Position numbers and translations under genes: made by a program. From an uncultured Eubacteriales bacterium (GTDB lineage: Bacteria; Bacillota; Clostridia; Oscillospirales; Oscillospiraceae), in the NCBI GenBank assembly GCA_900315595.1, contig OMZQ01000014.1, positions 1 through 45,480 on the forward strand: DNA of 45,480 nt, given 5' to 3'. Positions 34,726 through 43,229 of this stretch are shown here, piece by piece; the first letter of the stretch is position 1, and the number at the start of each line of letters is the position of its first letter. The notes below the pieces were generated by a model. It was not told where the DNA came from. It saw only the letters and a list, made by a program, of their open reading frames with translations, and searched no databases.

Positions 34726-36177
34726 TCAGTCGTCTTCTCCCACGATCTGATGGTACAGGTCCCACATCTCCTGAACGCTCGTGTGCTCCACGTAGTGATT
34801 GGCGGCCATCTCGTCGGTGTAATCGGTCAGACGCATTCCGTAGAATTCCCATTTGCCGCTCGCTTCGGTGCCGTAGCACATCGTGGGAACCAGCTCGCAG
34901 CCGGTGATATAGGCGCCCCAGCGGTCCTTACCGATGGTCAGCCGCGCCATGCCGCCGAGCATGTTCTGGTTGCCGAGCATATGAGAGATGAAATTGCCCA
35001 TCGACCAGAAGACGGGGACCTGATTTCCGTTTTCGCCGGTCAGAATCTCCAGCGGCTGGAGGGAATGCGGATGGCAGCCGATGATTGCGCCGACGCCCTG
35101 GTCGGCAAAGAACTGCCCCCATTCGCGCTGCTCCGCGTTCGGTGTGAACTGATTTTCAAAGCCCCAGTGCGGGAAGACCAGAACGATATCAGAGATCTGC
35201 TTCGCCCGTGCAATGTCGGCGGCGCATTTTTCCTTGTCCAGGAAATCGATCTCCCAGTCGTCGCGGGGAATGCCCATGTTCGTGCCATAGGTGTAGTTCA
35301 GGATCGCAATGCGAATGCCCTTGCACTCGACCACGCGGAGGACCTCCGCGTCCGCCTCGCTGTCGTGTATGCCGACGACCGTGATCTCCGGATACTTCCG
35401 CCAGAAGGCCAGCGTATCCTGAATCCCGCGGGAGAACTTGTCATAGCAGTGGTTCGTAGCCTGGGTAATGATATCGAAGCCCGTGTCCGCCAGCGCTGCT
35501 CCAACGTCCACCGGTCCGCCGAAGATCGGATAGTTCGTGTATTCCTTCGGGTCGTTGATGAAGATCGTCTCCTGGTTGATGCAGGCCAGATCGGTCGCCT
35601 GGACCTCGTCGCGGATATACCGGTAGAGATTGTGGAAATCATAGGTTCCGTCGCCGTTCTCCCCGGCCTTCAGCACGGTCGAGTGCATCAGATTGTCGCC
35701 CAGGCACATCAGATCCACGGTCGCGTCCGGCACGCGCTTGTCCGCGGCGGGCTCCTCAAAGTAGAGCCTGTCCTCCGTCTTGAGCCAGCTTTCTGCCAGC
35801 GTCAGCGGCAGCAGGAGGCGCTGGGTCAGATTCTCCGCCGGGAAGGTTGGGAGCTGCATGGTTGGACTGCCTGTCTGTGACGGCGCGTCGGCGGCGGGCG
35901 GAGCAGCCGTGGAAGCCGCCTGCGTGTCCTCCGTCTGAGCTGGCTCCGTCTTCTCTGCTTCCTCCGACGGAGCTGCGGCAGGGGAGAGGGTCTCTATCGC
36001 GGCGCGGGGCGGATGCTTCATCCCGGCTGTCACGTCCGGGGGTCCCTGTATCAGCTTTACGATCAAGAAGACCAGAATCGCAAGCAGGACCAAAGCGCAG
36101 GCTGCAAGCCCTGCCTGCTGCATCCGCCCGCTCATGCGCTGCGGCGTCTGCTGATCCGGTTGTTTCGGTTCATCCAT
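34726..36177 (-). CDS. CapA family protein (membrane-anchored metallophosphatase-like)
   Basis: The 483-residue protein has a short cytoplasmic N-terminus, one membrane helix (about 23-43) and a low-complexity Ala/Pro/Thr/Glu linker (about 50-110). The outside domain carries CapA/PGA_cap motifs: VDLMCLGDNLMHS, INQETIFI, TQATNHCYDKFSRGIQDTL, FPHWGFENQFTPNAEQREWGQFFADQGVGAIIGCHPHSLQP and WSMGNFI. The conserved Asp, Asn and His residues fit a calcineurin-like fold with a metal centre. CapA proteins act in poly-gamma-glutamate capsule export, but capB/capC are not nearby, so the real substrate is unknown. GGAGG precedes the start. Confidence 0.88.
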   Translation of the reverse strand: MDEPKQPDQQTPQRMSGRMQQAGLAACALVLLAILVFLIVKLIQGPPDVTAGMKHPPRAAIETLSPAAAPSEEAEKTEPAQTEDTQAASTAAPPAADAPSQTGSPTMQLPTFPAENLTQRLLLPLTLAESWLKTEDRLYFEEPAADKRVPDATVDLMCLGDNLMHSTVLKAGENGDGTYDFHNLYRYIRDEVQATDLACINQETIFINDPKEYTNYPIFGGPVDVGAALADTGFDIITQATNHCYDKFSRGIQDTLAFWRKYPEITVVGIHDSEADAEVLRVVECKGIRIAILNYTYGTNMGIPRDDWEIDFLDKEKCAADIARAKQISDIVLVFPHWGFENQFTPNAEQREWGQFFADQGVGAIIGCHPHSLQPLEILTGENGNQVPVFWSMGNFISHMLGNQNMLGGMARLTIGKDRWGAYITGCELVPTMCYGTEASGKWEFYGMRLTDYTDEMAANHYVEHTSVQEMWDLYHQIVGEDD

Positions 36178-36268
36178 TGGGGTGCCTCCATTCTGTTTTT
36201 GCGGCGCGTGCCTCGGCGCTGCGTGAAGCGCAGCAAGCGTGTGCGATCCGTGAAAGCGAAAGCTCGAA

Positions 36269-37870
36269 TCAGTCGTCGTCTCGCTTCCACATTGCGATCA
36301 GCTTTTCGAGCTGGGCGGTGAACTTCCGCAGGTCGCTGTTCCGCAGACCCTTGTTTTGGCGGATGACCGCCTCAAGCTGTCGCCCGGCCTCCTCCAGCAG
36401 GCGGTATTCGGGGGAGCCAGCCCGTGCAGAAGGCCTGTGCGGGACCACGACGCCCTCCGAAAGGATCGAGCCGGAAAGAAGGTCGTAGCACTCCTGATAG
36501 AGCGGGGCGTGGGCCGCGAAGCCGCGGTCTCGCAGCTCGGAGGCAAATTTTTCCGTCACAGGCTCGTCTCCGTGGACGACGAAGATCTGCGTCGGTCTGT
36601 CGTCCCGGAACTGCTCGGCCCACTGGACCAGATGGTCGTGGTCGGCGTGGGAGCTGAGCCCCTGGAAGGTCTCGATGCTTGCCCGGACCTGGACCTCCTC
36701 GCCAAAGAGCTTGACGGCCTTCTTGCCCTCCTGAAGGGCGCGGCCCAGCGTTCCGTAGGCCTGGAAGCCGACAAAGACCACCGTGCATTCCGGACGCCAG
36801 AGATTGTGCTTGAGATGGTGGCGGATCCGTCCCGCGTCGCACATGCCAGAGGCCGCAATGATGACCTTCGGCGTCCGATCCTCGTTGAGCGCCTGAGATT
36901 CGGCCTGCGTCACGACCAGACGGGTGTTCTCCACCGAGAACAGCGGCACACCCTGCCGGATCAGCTCCGCAGATTCCGCATCCAGATAGCCGCTCAGATC
37001 GCTCGTGAAGATGTTGGTGGCCTCCACGGCAAGCGGCGAGTCCACCACGATCGGGAAGTCCGGGTACTCCGGCAGCAGCCCCCGCTGCTTGATCTCGCGG
37101 AAGAAGAACAGCAGCTCCTGCGTCCGGCCCACGGCAAACGAGGGGATCAGCACCGTGCCGCCGCGGTCAAAGGTCCGCCGCAGAATGCGCGTCAAAACGG
37201 CGCAGTAGTCGTCCGGCTTCTCGTGGCTGCGGTCGCCGTAGGTGGACTCCATGATCACGTAGTCGGCCCCGCTGACCGGCTCCGGGTCCTTGATGACGGG
37301 CTGATCCACGTTGCCGATGTCGCCGGAAAAGACCAGCTTTTTCGTCTGGCCGTTCTCCGTCGCCCAGAGCTGAACGTAGGCGGAGCCAAGCAGATGGCCC
37401 GCATCGGTCAGACAGAAGCGAACGTAGTCATTGATCGAAACCTCGGTGTCGTAGTCCACCGGAACCAGATGGGTCAGGGTTTCCTCTACGTCTGCGATCG
37501 TGTAAAGCGGCTCTACCGGCGGTTTGCCGTTCCGCTCGCGCTTGCGGTTTTCGTATTCGGCGTCGGACTCCTGGATATGACCGGAATCGAGGAGCATGAT
37601 CCGCAGGAGCTTGCAGGTCATTGCCGTGGCATAGATCCTGCCCCGGAAGCCCTGCTTGACCAGCAGGGGCAGACGCCCGGAGTGGTCGATGTGGGCATGC
37701 GTGATGATCACGTCGTCAATATGGTTTGCTGCAAAGGGGAATATATGGTTATCCGTCTCATCCCGTCCCTGCTGGAGACCGCAGTCCACCAGCAGATGGT
37801 ATCCTGCCACGGTCAGACCGTGGCAGGAGCCGGTCACAGCCCGGTCAGCGCCGTAAAAATTCAGTTGCAT
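36269..37870 (-). CDS. MBL-fold beta-CASP ribonuclease-like protein
   Basis: The 533-residue protein belongs to the CPSF-73/RNase J-like metallo-beta-lactamase group. It has HAHIDHSGRLP (H58, H60, D62, H63), DAGHLLGSAYV, FSGDIGN and ESTYGDRSHE. The beta-CASP region lies at about 210-400, with IIAASGMCDAGRIRHHLKHNL and GLSSHADHDHLVQW. A C-terminal RMMBL part follows, then a helical tail. It probably cuts or trims RNA, though this subgroup is poorly studied in bacteria. An AAAGGAGG box lies 14 bases before the start, so the spacing is long. Confidence 0.88.
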   Translation of the reverse strand: MQLNFYGADRAVTGSCHGLTVAGYHLLVDCGLQQGRDETDNHIFPFAANHIDDVIITHAHIDHSGRLPLLVKQGFRGRIYATAMTCKLLRIMLLDSGHIQESDAEYENRKRERNGKPPVEPLYTIADVEETLTHLVPVDYDTEVSINDYVRFCLTDAGHLLGSAYVQLWATENGQTKKLVFSGDIGNVDQPVIKDPEPVSGADYVIMESTYGDRSHEKPDDYCAVLTRILRRTFDRGGTVLIPSFAVGRTQELLFFFREIKQRGLLPEYPDFPIVVDSPLAVEATNIFTSDLSGYLDAESAELIRQGVPLFSVENTRLVVTQAESQALNEDRTPKVIIAASGMCDAGRIRHHLKHNLWRPECTVVFVGFQAYGTLGRALQEGKKAVKLFGEEVQVRASIETFQGLSSHADHDHLVQWAEQFRDDRPTQIFVVHGDEPVTEKFASELRDRGFAAHAPLYQECYDLLSGSILSEGVVVPHRPSARAGSPEYRLLEEAGRQLEAVIRQNKGLRNSDLRKFTAQLEKLIAMWKRDDD

Positions 37871-37895
37871 TGTCTTTCGCGCCTCCTTTTCATCA

Positions 37896-37924
37896 TTATA
37901 TCACATCTGTTGGGAAATGCCAAT
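37896..37924 (-). promoter_or_regulatory. sigma-A promoter of the beta-CASP gene
   Basis: Minus strand TTGGCA (37924-37919), 17 bases, TATAAT (37901-37896), so close to the gene that the leader is only about 20 bases. Confidence 0.8.
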
Positions 37925-37988
37925 CCTTTTCCGTCCGCCGGCGCAGATTTGTCGTAGGGCACGGACGGCAGGATCTGAAAGAAGAAGG

Positions 37989-38020
37989 ACGGTTCCGCGT
38001 CAGGCTTGACGCGGAACCGT
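37989..38020 (-). terminator. Terminator after gpsA
   Basis: ACGGTTCCGCGTCA and TGACGCGGAACCGT form perfect 14-bp arms with a GGCT loop. On the minus strand it is followed by CCTTCTTCTTTC, a broken T-run. Confidence 0.7.
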
Positions 38021-38076
38021 ACGTTGTGCGCACGATATCTTAGGTGATCGTCCCGAACGCGATTGCAGACAGAGCT

Positions 38077-39075
38077 TCAGCTCCAACCGGCGTCCTCGAT
38101 CTCCTTCCCCTTCTTGCGGCCCATCAGGTGATGCAGCACCTCGCCGACCGGAGCGCCCCCGTAGAGCACGTCATAGGCGGCGTTCGTGATCGGCATTTCC
38201 ACGCCGCATCGGTCGCCGAGCAGCTTGACGGCCTTGGTGGCGTAGTAGCCCTCGACCACCGCGCCGACCTCCTGCATGGCCTCGCTCACACCCTTGCCCT
38301 CGCCGATCAGAATACCGGCCCGGCGGTTGCGGGAGTGCATGGAGGTACAGGTCACGATCAGGTCGCCGATGCCGGTCAGACCGGCGAAGGTATCCTTGCG
38401 CGAGCCGAGCTTCATGCCCAGACGGGCGACCTCTGTCAGACCGCGCGTCATCAGCAGGGCCTTGGTGTTGTCTCCGTAGCCCAGGCCGTCGCAGACGCCG
38501 GCGCAGAGGGCAATGACGTTCTTCATCGCCGCGCCAAGCTCCACGCCGATGGGGTCGGAGGAGGTGTAAACGCGGAAGGTCCGGTTCATAAAGACCTCCT
38601 GCACGATCTCCGCCAGCAGTCGATCCTCGCAGGCGGCAACGACGCCGGTGGGCACCTCGCGGCTTACCTCCTCCGCGTGCGACGGGCCGGAGAGTACGAC
38701 GACCTTCTTGCCGGTGACCTCGCTGACGATCTCGGACATGCGCTTGCCGGTGTCGGCCTCAATGCCCTTGGTCGCGCTCACCATGATCGCGTCGGGCCGA
38801 AGGTGCGGCGCGATTTTCTCCACCGTGGCGCGCACCGCAAAGGACGGCGGAACCACGACGACCAGGCTGGCGTCCGCCACAGCCGCGGGATCGGCGGTGT
38901 AGCGCAGGTCTGCCGGCAGCTTTACGCCGGGCAGAAAGGGATTCTCCAGCTTGGCGGCAAGGTTGTCGCTCTCCTCCTTGGAGTAGGAGATCAGCGTGAC
39001 CTCGTGGCGGTTTCGGTGGAGCAGCATTGAGATGGCCGTGCCCCATCCGCCGCTGCCGACAACTGCAATTTCCAT
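38077..39075 (-). CDS. gpsA: Glycerol-3-phosphate dehydrogenase [NAD(P)+]
   Basis: Makes sn-glycerol 3-phosphate from dihydroxyacetone phosphate for phospholipid synthesis. The 332 residues start MEIAVVGSGGWGTAISMLL (Rossmann motif GSGGWGTA) and contain SATKGIE, LSGPSHAEEV, the catalytic Lys in AAMKNVIALCAGVCDGL, and TCTSMHSRNRRAG. The start at 39075 follows AAAGGAACG; a longer frame upstream adds 18 residues of no conserved character. It is 16 bases after plsY, whose product uses the same glycerol phosphate. Confidence 0.97.
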   Translation of the reverse strand: MEIAVVGSGGWGTAISMLLHRNRHEVTLISYSKEESDNLAAKLENPFLPGVKLPADLRYTADPAAVADASLVVVVPPSFAVRATVEKIAPHLRPDAIMVSATKGIEADTGKRMSEIVSEVTGKKVVVLSGPSHAEEVSREVPTGVVAACEDRLLAEIVQEVFMNRTFRVYTSSDPIGVELGAAMKNVIALCAGVCDGLGYGDNTKALLMTRGLTEVARLGMKLGSRKDTFAGLTGIGDLIVTCTSMHSRNRRAGILIGEGKGVSEAMQEVGAVVEGYYATKAVKLLGDRCGVEMPITNAAYDVLYGGAPVGEVLHHLMGRKKGKEIEDAGWS

Positions 39076-39091
39076 GATAATGCGTTCCTTT

Positions 39092-39766
39092 CTATTGCTC
39101 GTCAGTTGCGTTTTGATCTTTCTTTGCACTGTGGAAGCTGAACTTCCGCTCCGTGCCGTTGCGCAGGCGCACGATGTTTCCGTGGTGCAGATAGACGGCC
39201 ATCGCCCCCAGGCAGAAGGACATGATCGTCATCATGATCGTGCCCTCTTCGATGTTCTTGTCGATGGGATAGCGGATCCAGAACAGGAAGGGGTAGAGGA
39301 TGGCGCAGATGATGGAACCCAGGGAGACGTACCGCGTCAGAATCACAATGGCCGCGAAAATCACCAGCAGGATCATGATGATCCGCCAGTCGATGAAGGC
39401 CGCAAGCGTGCCGCAGGTCAGAATGCCCTTGCCGCCGTGGAAACCGAAATACAGCGGAAAGACGTGGCCGATGACGGAAAAACCGCCGCAGAGCATCGCG
39501 CCCTCGTCGAACCAGACGGGGTCGTAGGCCCGCATGATGGCTCTGCCGATGAAGCAGGCCGCCACGGTTTTGCCGATGTCGATGAGCAGGACCAGCAGGG
39601 TGTCCAGACCGCCGTAGTTGCGATAGAAGTTCGTCAGACCGGCGTTGCCGCTGCCCTTGGTGCGTATGTCTTCCTTATGAAAGCAGCGGGAGATCAGAAT
39701 GGCCCCGTTGAAGCTCCCCAGCAGATAACCGATGAGCGCGCAAAGCGCAAACCATAGAACGATCAT
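39092..39766 (-). CDS. plsY: Glycerol-3-phosphate acyltransferase PlsY
   Basis: Membrane enzyme that puts an acyl group from acyl phosphate on glycerol 3-phosphate, the first step to phosphatidic acid. The 224 residues have five to six helices and the three PlsY motifs: GYLLGSFNGAIL, TKGSGNAGLTNFYRNYG and FGFHGGKG. Its ATG overlaps the der stop (ATGA). The C-terminal tail is charged and slightly long. Confidence 0.96.
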   Translation of the reverse strand: MIVLWFALCALIGYLLGSFNGAILISRCFHKEDIRTKGSGNAGLTNFYRNYGGLDTLLVLLIDIGKTVAACFIGRAIMRAYDPVWFDEGAMLCGGFSVIGHVFPLYFGFHGGKGILTCGTLAAFIDWRIIMILLVIFAAIVILTRYVSLGSIICAILYPFLFWIRYPIDKNIEEGTIMMTIMSFCLGAMAVYLHHGNIVRLRNGTERKFSFHSAKKDQNATDEQ

Positions 39767-41091
39767 TCCTCCGAATCCCCTTTCTGGCGGATCGTGATCC
39801 GAATCGGGGTGCCCTCGAGACCGAAGACCCCGCGGATCTGGTTTTCGAGATAGCGCTGATAGGAAAAATGGAACAGACGCGCATCGTTGCAGAAGATAAC
39901 GAAGTGCGGCGGCTTCACGCCGGTCTGCGTCATGTAGTAGATCTTCAGACGGCGGCCTTTGTCGGTGGGCGGCTGGACGCGGGCTGTGGCGTCAGCCAGT
40001 ACGTTGTTGAGCATGCCGGTGGTGACGCGCAGCGCGCTCTGCTCGTTCACGTAGTTGATCAGCTCATAGAGCTTGTCCACCCGCTGCCCGGTCTTGGCAG
40101 AAATGAAGAGGATCGGCGCGTAGGGCATATAGCCCAGGTCGCGGCGGATCTCCTCGGTCTTCTTGTCCATCGTGTGGGTGTCCTTGTCAACCAGATCCCA
40201 CTTATTCACCACGATGATGCTGGCCTTTCCGGCCTCGTGGGCAAGACCTGCGATCTTGGTGTCCTGCTCGGTCACGCCGTCCTCGGCGTCGATCAGGATC
40301 AGGCAGACGTCCGCGCGGTCGATGGCGGCAATGGAGCGCATATTGCTGTATTTCTCAATGGCGTCGTCCACCTTGGACTTGCGCCGCATACCCGCCGTGT
40401 CGATAAACAGGAATTTGCCGTGCTCGTTCTCAAAATAGGAGTCGATGGCGTCCCGGGTCGTGCCGGCAACGTCGGAGACGATCACGCGCTCCACGCCGAG
40501 AATGCGGTTGAGCAGGCTGGACTTGCCGACGTTCGGCTTGCCCACGATGGCGACCTTCACCGTGTCGTCCTCCGGCTCCTCCAGGGCGTCGTCGGGCAGG
40601 TGCGCCGTCACAAAGTCCAGCAGATCGCCCGTTCCGTGGCCGTGGATGGCGGAGACCTCCAGCGGGTCACCCAGACCCAGATCGTAGAATTCGTAGACCT
40701 CAGGGTTGACCGGGCCGATTGAGTCGCATTTGTTGACAGCCACGATCACAGGCTTGCGGCTGCGCTTGAGCAGGTTGGCAACGTCCAGATCCGCTGCGGT
40801 CACGCCGACCTTGACGTCGGTGACCATAATGATGACCTCTGCGGTCTCAATGGCGATCTCGGCCTGCCGCCGCATGAATTTGAGCATCTCGGTCTCCTCA
40901 GACGGCTCGATGCCGCCAGTGTCGATCAGCTCAAAGGTTTTTCCGTTCCACTCGCATTCGCCGTAGATACGGTCGCGGGTGACGCCCGGCGTATCCTCCA
41001 CGATGGCGGTGCGGTGACCGGTCAGCTTGTTGAACAGCATGGACTTGCCCACGTTGGGCCGGCCCACGATGGCGACGTAATGCTTTGACAT
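39763..41091 (-). CDS. der: Ribosome-associated GTPase Der (EngA)
   Basis: Double GTPase needed for 50S assembly. The 442 residues have the two P-loops GRPNVGKS (10-17) and GKPNVGKS (near 183), each followed by the DTAGG/DTAGM and NKCD/NKWD motifs, and a C-terminal KH-like domain (about 355-442). AGGAGG precedes the ATG. It leads a der-plsY-gpsA operon common in Firmicutes. Confidence 0.98.
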   Translation of the reverse strand: MSKHYVAIVGRPNVGKSMLFNKLTGHRTAIVEDTPGVTRDRIYGECEWNGKTFELIDTGGIEPSEETEMLKFMRRQAEIAIETAEVIIMVTDVKVGVTAADLDVANLLKRSRKPVIVAVNKCDSIGPVNPEVYEFYDLGLGDPLEVSAIHGHGTGDLLDFVTAHLPDDALEEPEDDTVKVAIVGKPNVGKSSLLNRILGVERVIVSDVAGTTRDAIDSYFENEHGKFLFIDTAGMRRKSKVDDAIEKYSNMRSIAAIDRADVCLILIDAEDGVTEQDTKIAGLAHEAGKASIIVVNKWDLVDKDTHTMDKKTEEIRRDLGYMPYAPILFISAKTGQRVDKLYELINYVNEQSALRVTTGMLNNVLADATARVQPPTDKGRRLKIYYMTQTGVKPPHFVIFCNDARLFHFSYQRYLENQIRGVFGLEGTPIRITIRQKGDSEE

Positions 41092-41121
41092 GAGTATCCC
41101 TCCTCACGGGAGTTTACAACC

Positions 41122-41150
41122 ATTATGCCATAGATGGCTTCGGTTTTCAA
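41122..41150 (-). promoter_or_regulatory. sigma-A promoter of der-plsY-gpsA
   Basis: Minus strand TTGAAA (41150-41145), 17 bases, CATAAT (41127-41122). Confidence 0.75.
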
Positions 41151-41181
41151 TCAGAATTTGAAAACAAATTGTGAATTTAAG

Positions 41182-41221
41182 AAAAAAGTAGAGAGGAAGG
41201 CGGCTTGACGCGCTTCCTCTC
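41182..41221 (-). terminator. Terminator after rpmF
   Basis: GAGAGGAAG (41191-41199) pairs with CTTCCTCTC (41213-41221), with inner GC pairs. On the minus strand it is followed by TACTTTTTTC. Confidence 0.85.
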
Positions 41222-41241
41222 AACTTCTCTCAGTTCGGGAA

Positions 41242-41427
41242 TTATTCCGCAGCAACTTCGACAACCTGACGGCCATTGTAGTAACCGCAAGCTCTGCAAG
41301 CTCTGTGGGGCAGACGGGGCTCGCCGCAGTGCGGGCAAGCGACCACGCCGGGAACGCTCAGCTTCCAGTGGGAGCTGCGTCTCTTGTCGCGTCTTGCTTT
41401 GGAAACCTTTCTCTTGGGAACAGCCAT
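41242..41427 (-). CDS. rpmF: 50S ribosomal protein L32
   Basis: The 61-residue protein starts [22 protein letters not shown] and has two CxxC pairs (CPHC and CRAC), so it is the zinc-binding form. GAGGAGGT precedes the ATG. It follows yceD, the usual order. Confidence 0.97.
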   Translation of the reverse strand: MAVPKRKVSKARRDKRRSSHWKLSVPGVVACPHCGEPRLPHRACRACGYYNGRQVVEVAAE

Positions 41428-41472
41428 GGTGACACCTCCTCGGTCTTAATGCCTGTCGGCAAACATAAATGA

Positions 41473-41976
41473 TTACTTTTCCAGCAGCTGTTTGAGCACA
41501 GCCAGTCTCGGATCGACTTCCGGTTGACAGTCGCAGGGACCGTCGTTCAAATTCTTTCCGCAGCGGGGGCAAAGTCCCTTGCAGTCCTCGCTGCACAGAA
41601 GCTTGCTCTCCATGCTCAGGACGAAGGTGGTGGTGACGATGTCGTCCATGTCGGCGCAGTCATCCTCCAGCAGGAACAGCCATGGGTCCTCCTCACCGTC
41701 CACACCGGTGAATTCTTCGGTCAGGATCGCGTGGAGCGGATACTCGACCGGGCGGACCACATCGCGGGCGCAGCGGTCACATACGCCGTGCAGGGTGGTT
41801 GTGACCTTGCCGCTGACGATCATTACGTCGGCAGTGTTGCGGACCTCGCCCACGGCCCGGACGGGCTCGGTGACGGGGCAGCAGCCACCAAATGCAAAGG
41901 TATGCAGATCAAGAGACACCTCGAAGGGCAGGGTGCCGCCGGGCCTGTTTTTCAGTGAAGAAACGTTCAGCAGCAT
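41473..41976 (-). CDS. yceD: YceD family protein (DUF177)
   Basis: The 167-residue protein has the DUF177 core: a central CDRCARDV pair and a C-terminal CSEDCKGLCPRCGKNLNDGPCDC cluster with the usual DPRLAVLKQLLEK ending. Cys pairs suggest zinc binding. The family is linked with 23S rRNA accumulation in bacteria and plants and is nearly always encoded just before rpmF, as here. Confidence 0.94.
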   Translation of the reverse strand: MLLNVSSLKNRPGGTLPFEVSLDLHTFAFGGCCPVTEPVRAVGEVRNTADVMIVSGKVTTTLHGVCDRCARDVVRPVEYPLHAILTEEFTGVDGEEDPWLFLLEDDCADMDDIVTTTFVLSMESKLLCSEDCKGLCPRCGKNLNDGPCDCQPEVDPRLAVLKQLLEK

Positions 41977-42011
41977 TGTTCTCTCCTGATCCTCATAGTC
42001 ATGCGGAACAT

Positions 42012-42040
42012 ATTATAACGGCAGTTGCGTGTTTTGTCAA
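42012..42040 (-). promoter_or_regulatory. sigma-A promoter of yceD-rpmF
   Basis: Minus strand TTGACA (42040-42035), 17 bases, TATAAT (42017-42012): both boxes are perfect consensus. Confidence 0.92.
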
Positions 42041-42097
42041 ATGGTTTTTGGTATTTTTCAAGAAATTTCTTTTCTTTTCCGGATTCCCCGGAGCTTG

Positions 42098-43216
42098 TCA
42101 TTTTCCGATGCGGAATACGCTGGTATCGTTGATGAAGGTGGAGTAGCCGTAGAGGATCACAATGGCGTCGATGTCGTGCTCGGCGGCGTAGCTCACCAGA
42201 CTCAGGCTGTTGTAGCGCATATCGAAAAGATGAACCTCGGAGAAGCGCCGGGTCAGGAAGGGGGCGAGCACGTCGCAGTAGGAGTCGCGCACGACCAGAA
42301 CCTTGCCCGCGGGGGCGTTCTCGCTGTTCAGAATGACGATGGGCTTATTGCCGCCGAGGAAGTAGTTATACTGGTTCTTCTGCGCCAGCAGCTCGGGATG
42401 GTAGAGCTGCCCCGGCTCCGGCTTCATGGTGCTGTACTGCGTGACCGAGACGCCCTCGTCGGTGACGAAGCGCTCCACGGCGTCCGGCTTCAGCCAGAAC
42501 GCGCCGGTCTTGGAATAGAGCGTGCCGTAGAAGGATTCCGAGACGGTTTCGCGGTCGAGCTCGCTCTCGTCCAGCGGCTCCAGATCCATGGCGGTCAAAA
42601 GGGCGTCGGCCGCGTAGCGCGCGCCGAGGGGCGTCCAGTGGTGGTCCGTGCGGAAATAGATCGGCTCGTCCCGGTGGTCGTTCAGGGCGCCCAGAACGTC
42701 GATGGTCTTGACCTTGCAGGCGTCGTAGGCCTGGGCAATGACTTCGTCCTCGCGCGCGGTTTCGGCGTTGGCGGGCAGCCGGTCGCGCCAGACCGTCGAG
42801 GCCGAGGGGATGAGGCCGAAGTAGATCGGAAGGTCCGTCTTTTCAGACAGCGTGTTCACGTAGCCCACGCGCTTCAGCAGGTCGGCGGGATCGGGCGTCG
42901 CCTCCCGCTCCAGCAGAGCGCCGTCCCTGCCGAAGTAGACGCCGTTGGCGTCGGTCCTGCCCAGGGTGCGGTTCAGACCCGCGTTGACGCAGAACCAGAA
43001 GTCGCGCAGAAGAATGTGATCGGAAAGATAGGTCTCAGCATCGTTCATATAGGAGCCGTCCATAACGGCCTGCTCCGTCAGCTTTGGAGCCGTCTTGAGG
43101 ACGCGGTTCTCCATCTGGGAGAAGGTCCGCTCCGGCGCAACGAGAGAGCCGACGGAAACGGCAGCCAGAAAGAGAACGAAGATGCAGACGATGAGAACGG
43201 AATATGTCTTTTTCAT
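42098..43216 (-). CDS. DHHW family protein (AlgX/AlgJ-like, SGNH-type)
   Basis: The 372-residue protein has an N-terminal membrane anchor (about 6-26) and an outside domain with YLSDHILLRDFW, FRTDHHWTPLGA (D191, H192, H193, W194) and VVRDSYCDVLAPFL. These resemble the AlgX/AlgJ acetyltransferase-like group, where Ser, Asp and His form a catalytic triad. It directly follows the MBOAT gene (13 bases), and the MBOAT stop overlaps the AAGGAGG before its start. The pair very likely acylates a surface polymer, by analogy with alginate acetylation. Confidence 0.88.
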   Translation of the reverse strand: MKKTYSVLIVCIFVLFLAAVSVGSLVAPERTFSQMENRVLKTAPKLTEQAVMDGSYMNDAETYLSDHILLRDFWFCVNAGLNRTLGRTDANGVYFGRDGALLEREATPDPADLLKRVGYVNTLSEKTDLPIYFGLIPSASTVWRDRLPANAETAREDEVIAQAYDACKVKTIDVLGALNDHRDEPIYFRTDHHWTPLGARYAADALLTAMDLEPLDESELDRETVSESFYGTLYSKTGAFWLKPDAVERFVTDEGVSVTQYSTMKPEPGQLYHPELLAQKNQYNYFLGGNKPIVILNSENAPAGKVLVVRDSYCDVLAPFLTRRFSEVHLFDMRYNSLSLVSYAAEHDIDAIVILYGYSTFINDTSVFRIGK

Positions 43217-43229
43217 GCTTGCCGCCTCC

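Noticed and set aside
36178..36268. Terminator between the beta-CASP and CapA-like genes (GCTGCG/CGCAGC hairpin)
   Set aside because: The stem is only six base pairs and no T-run follows on the minus strand.
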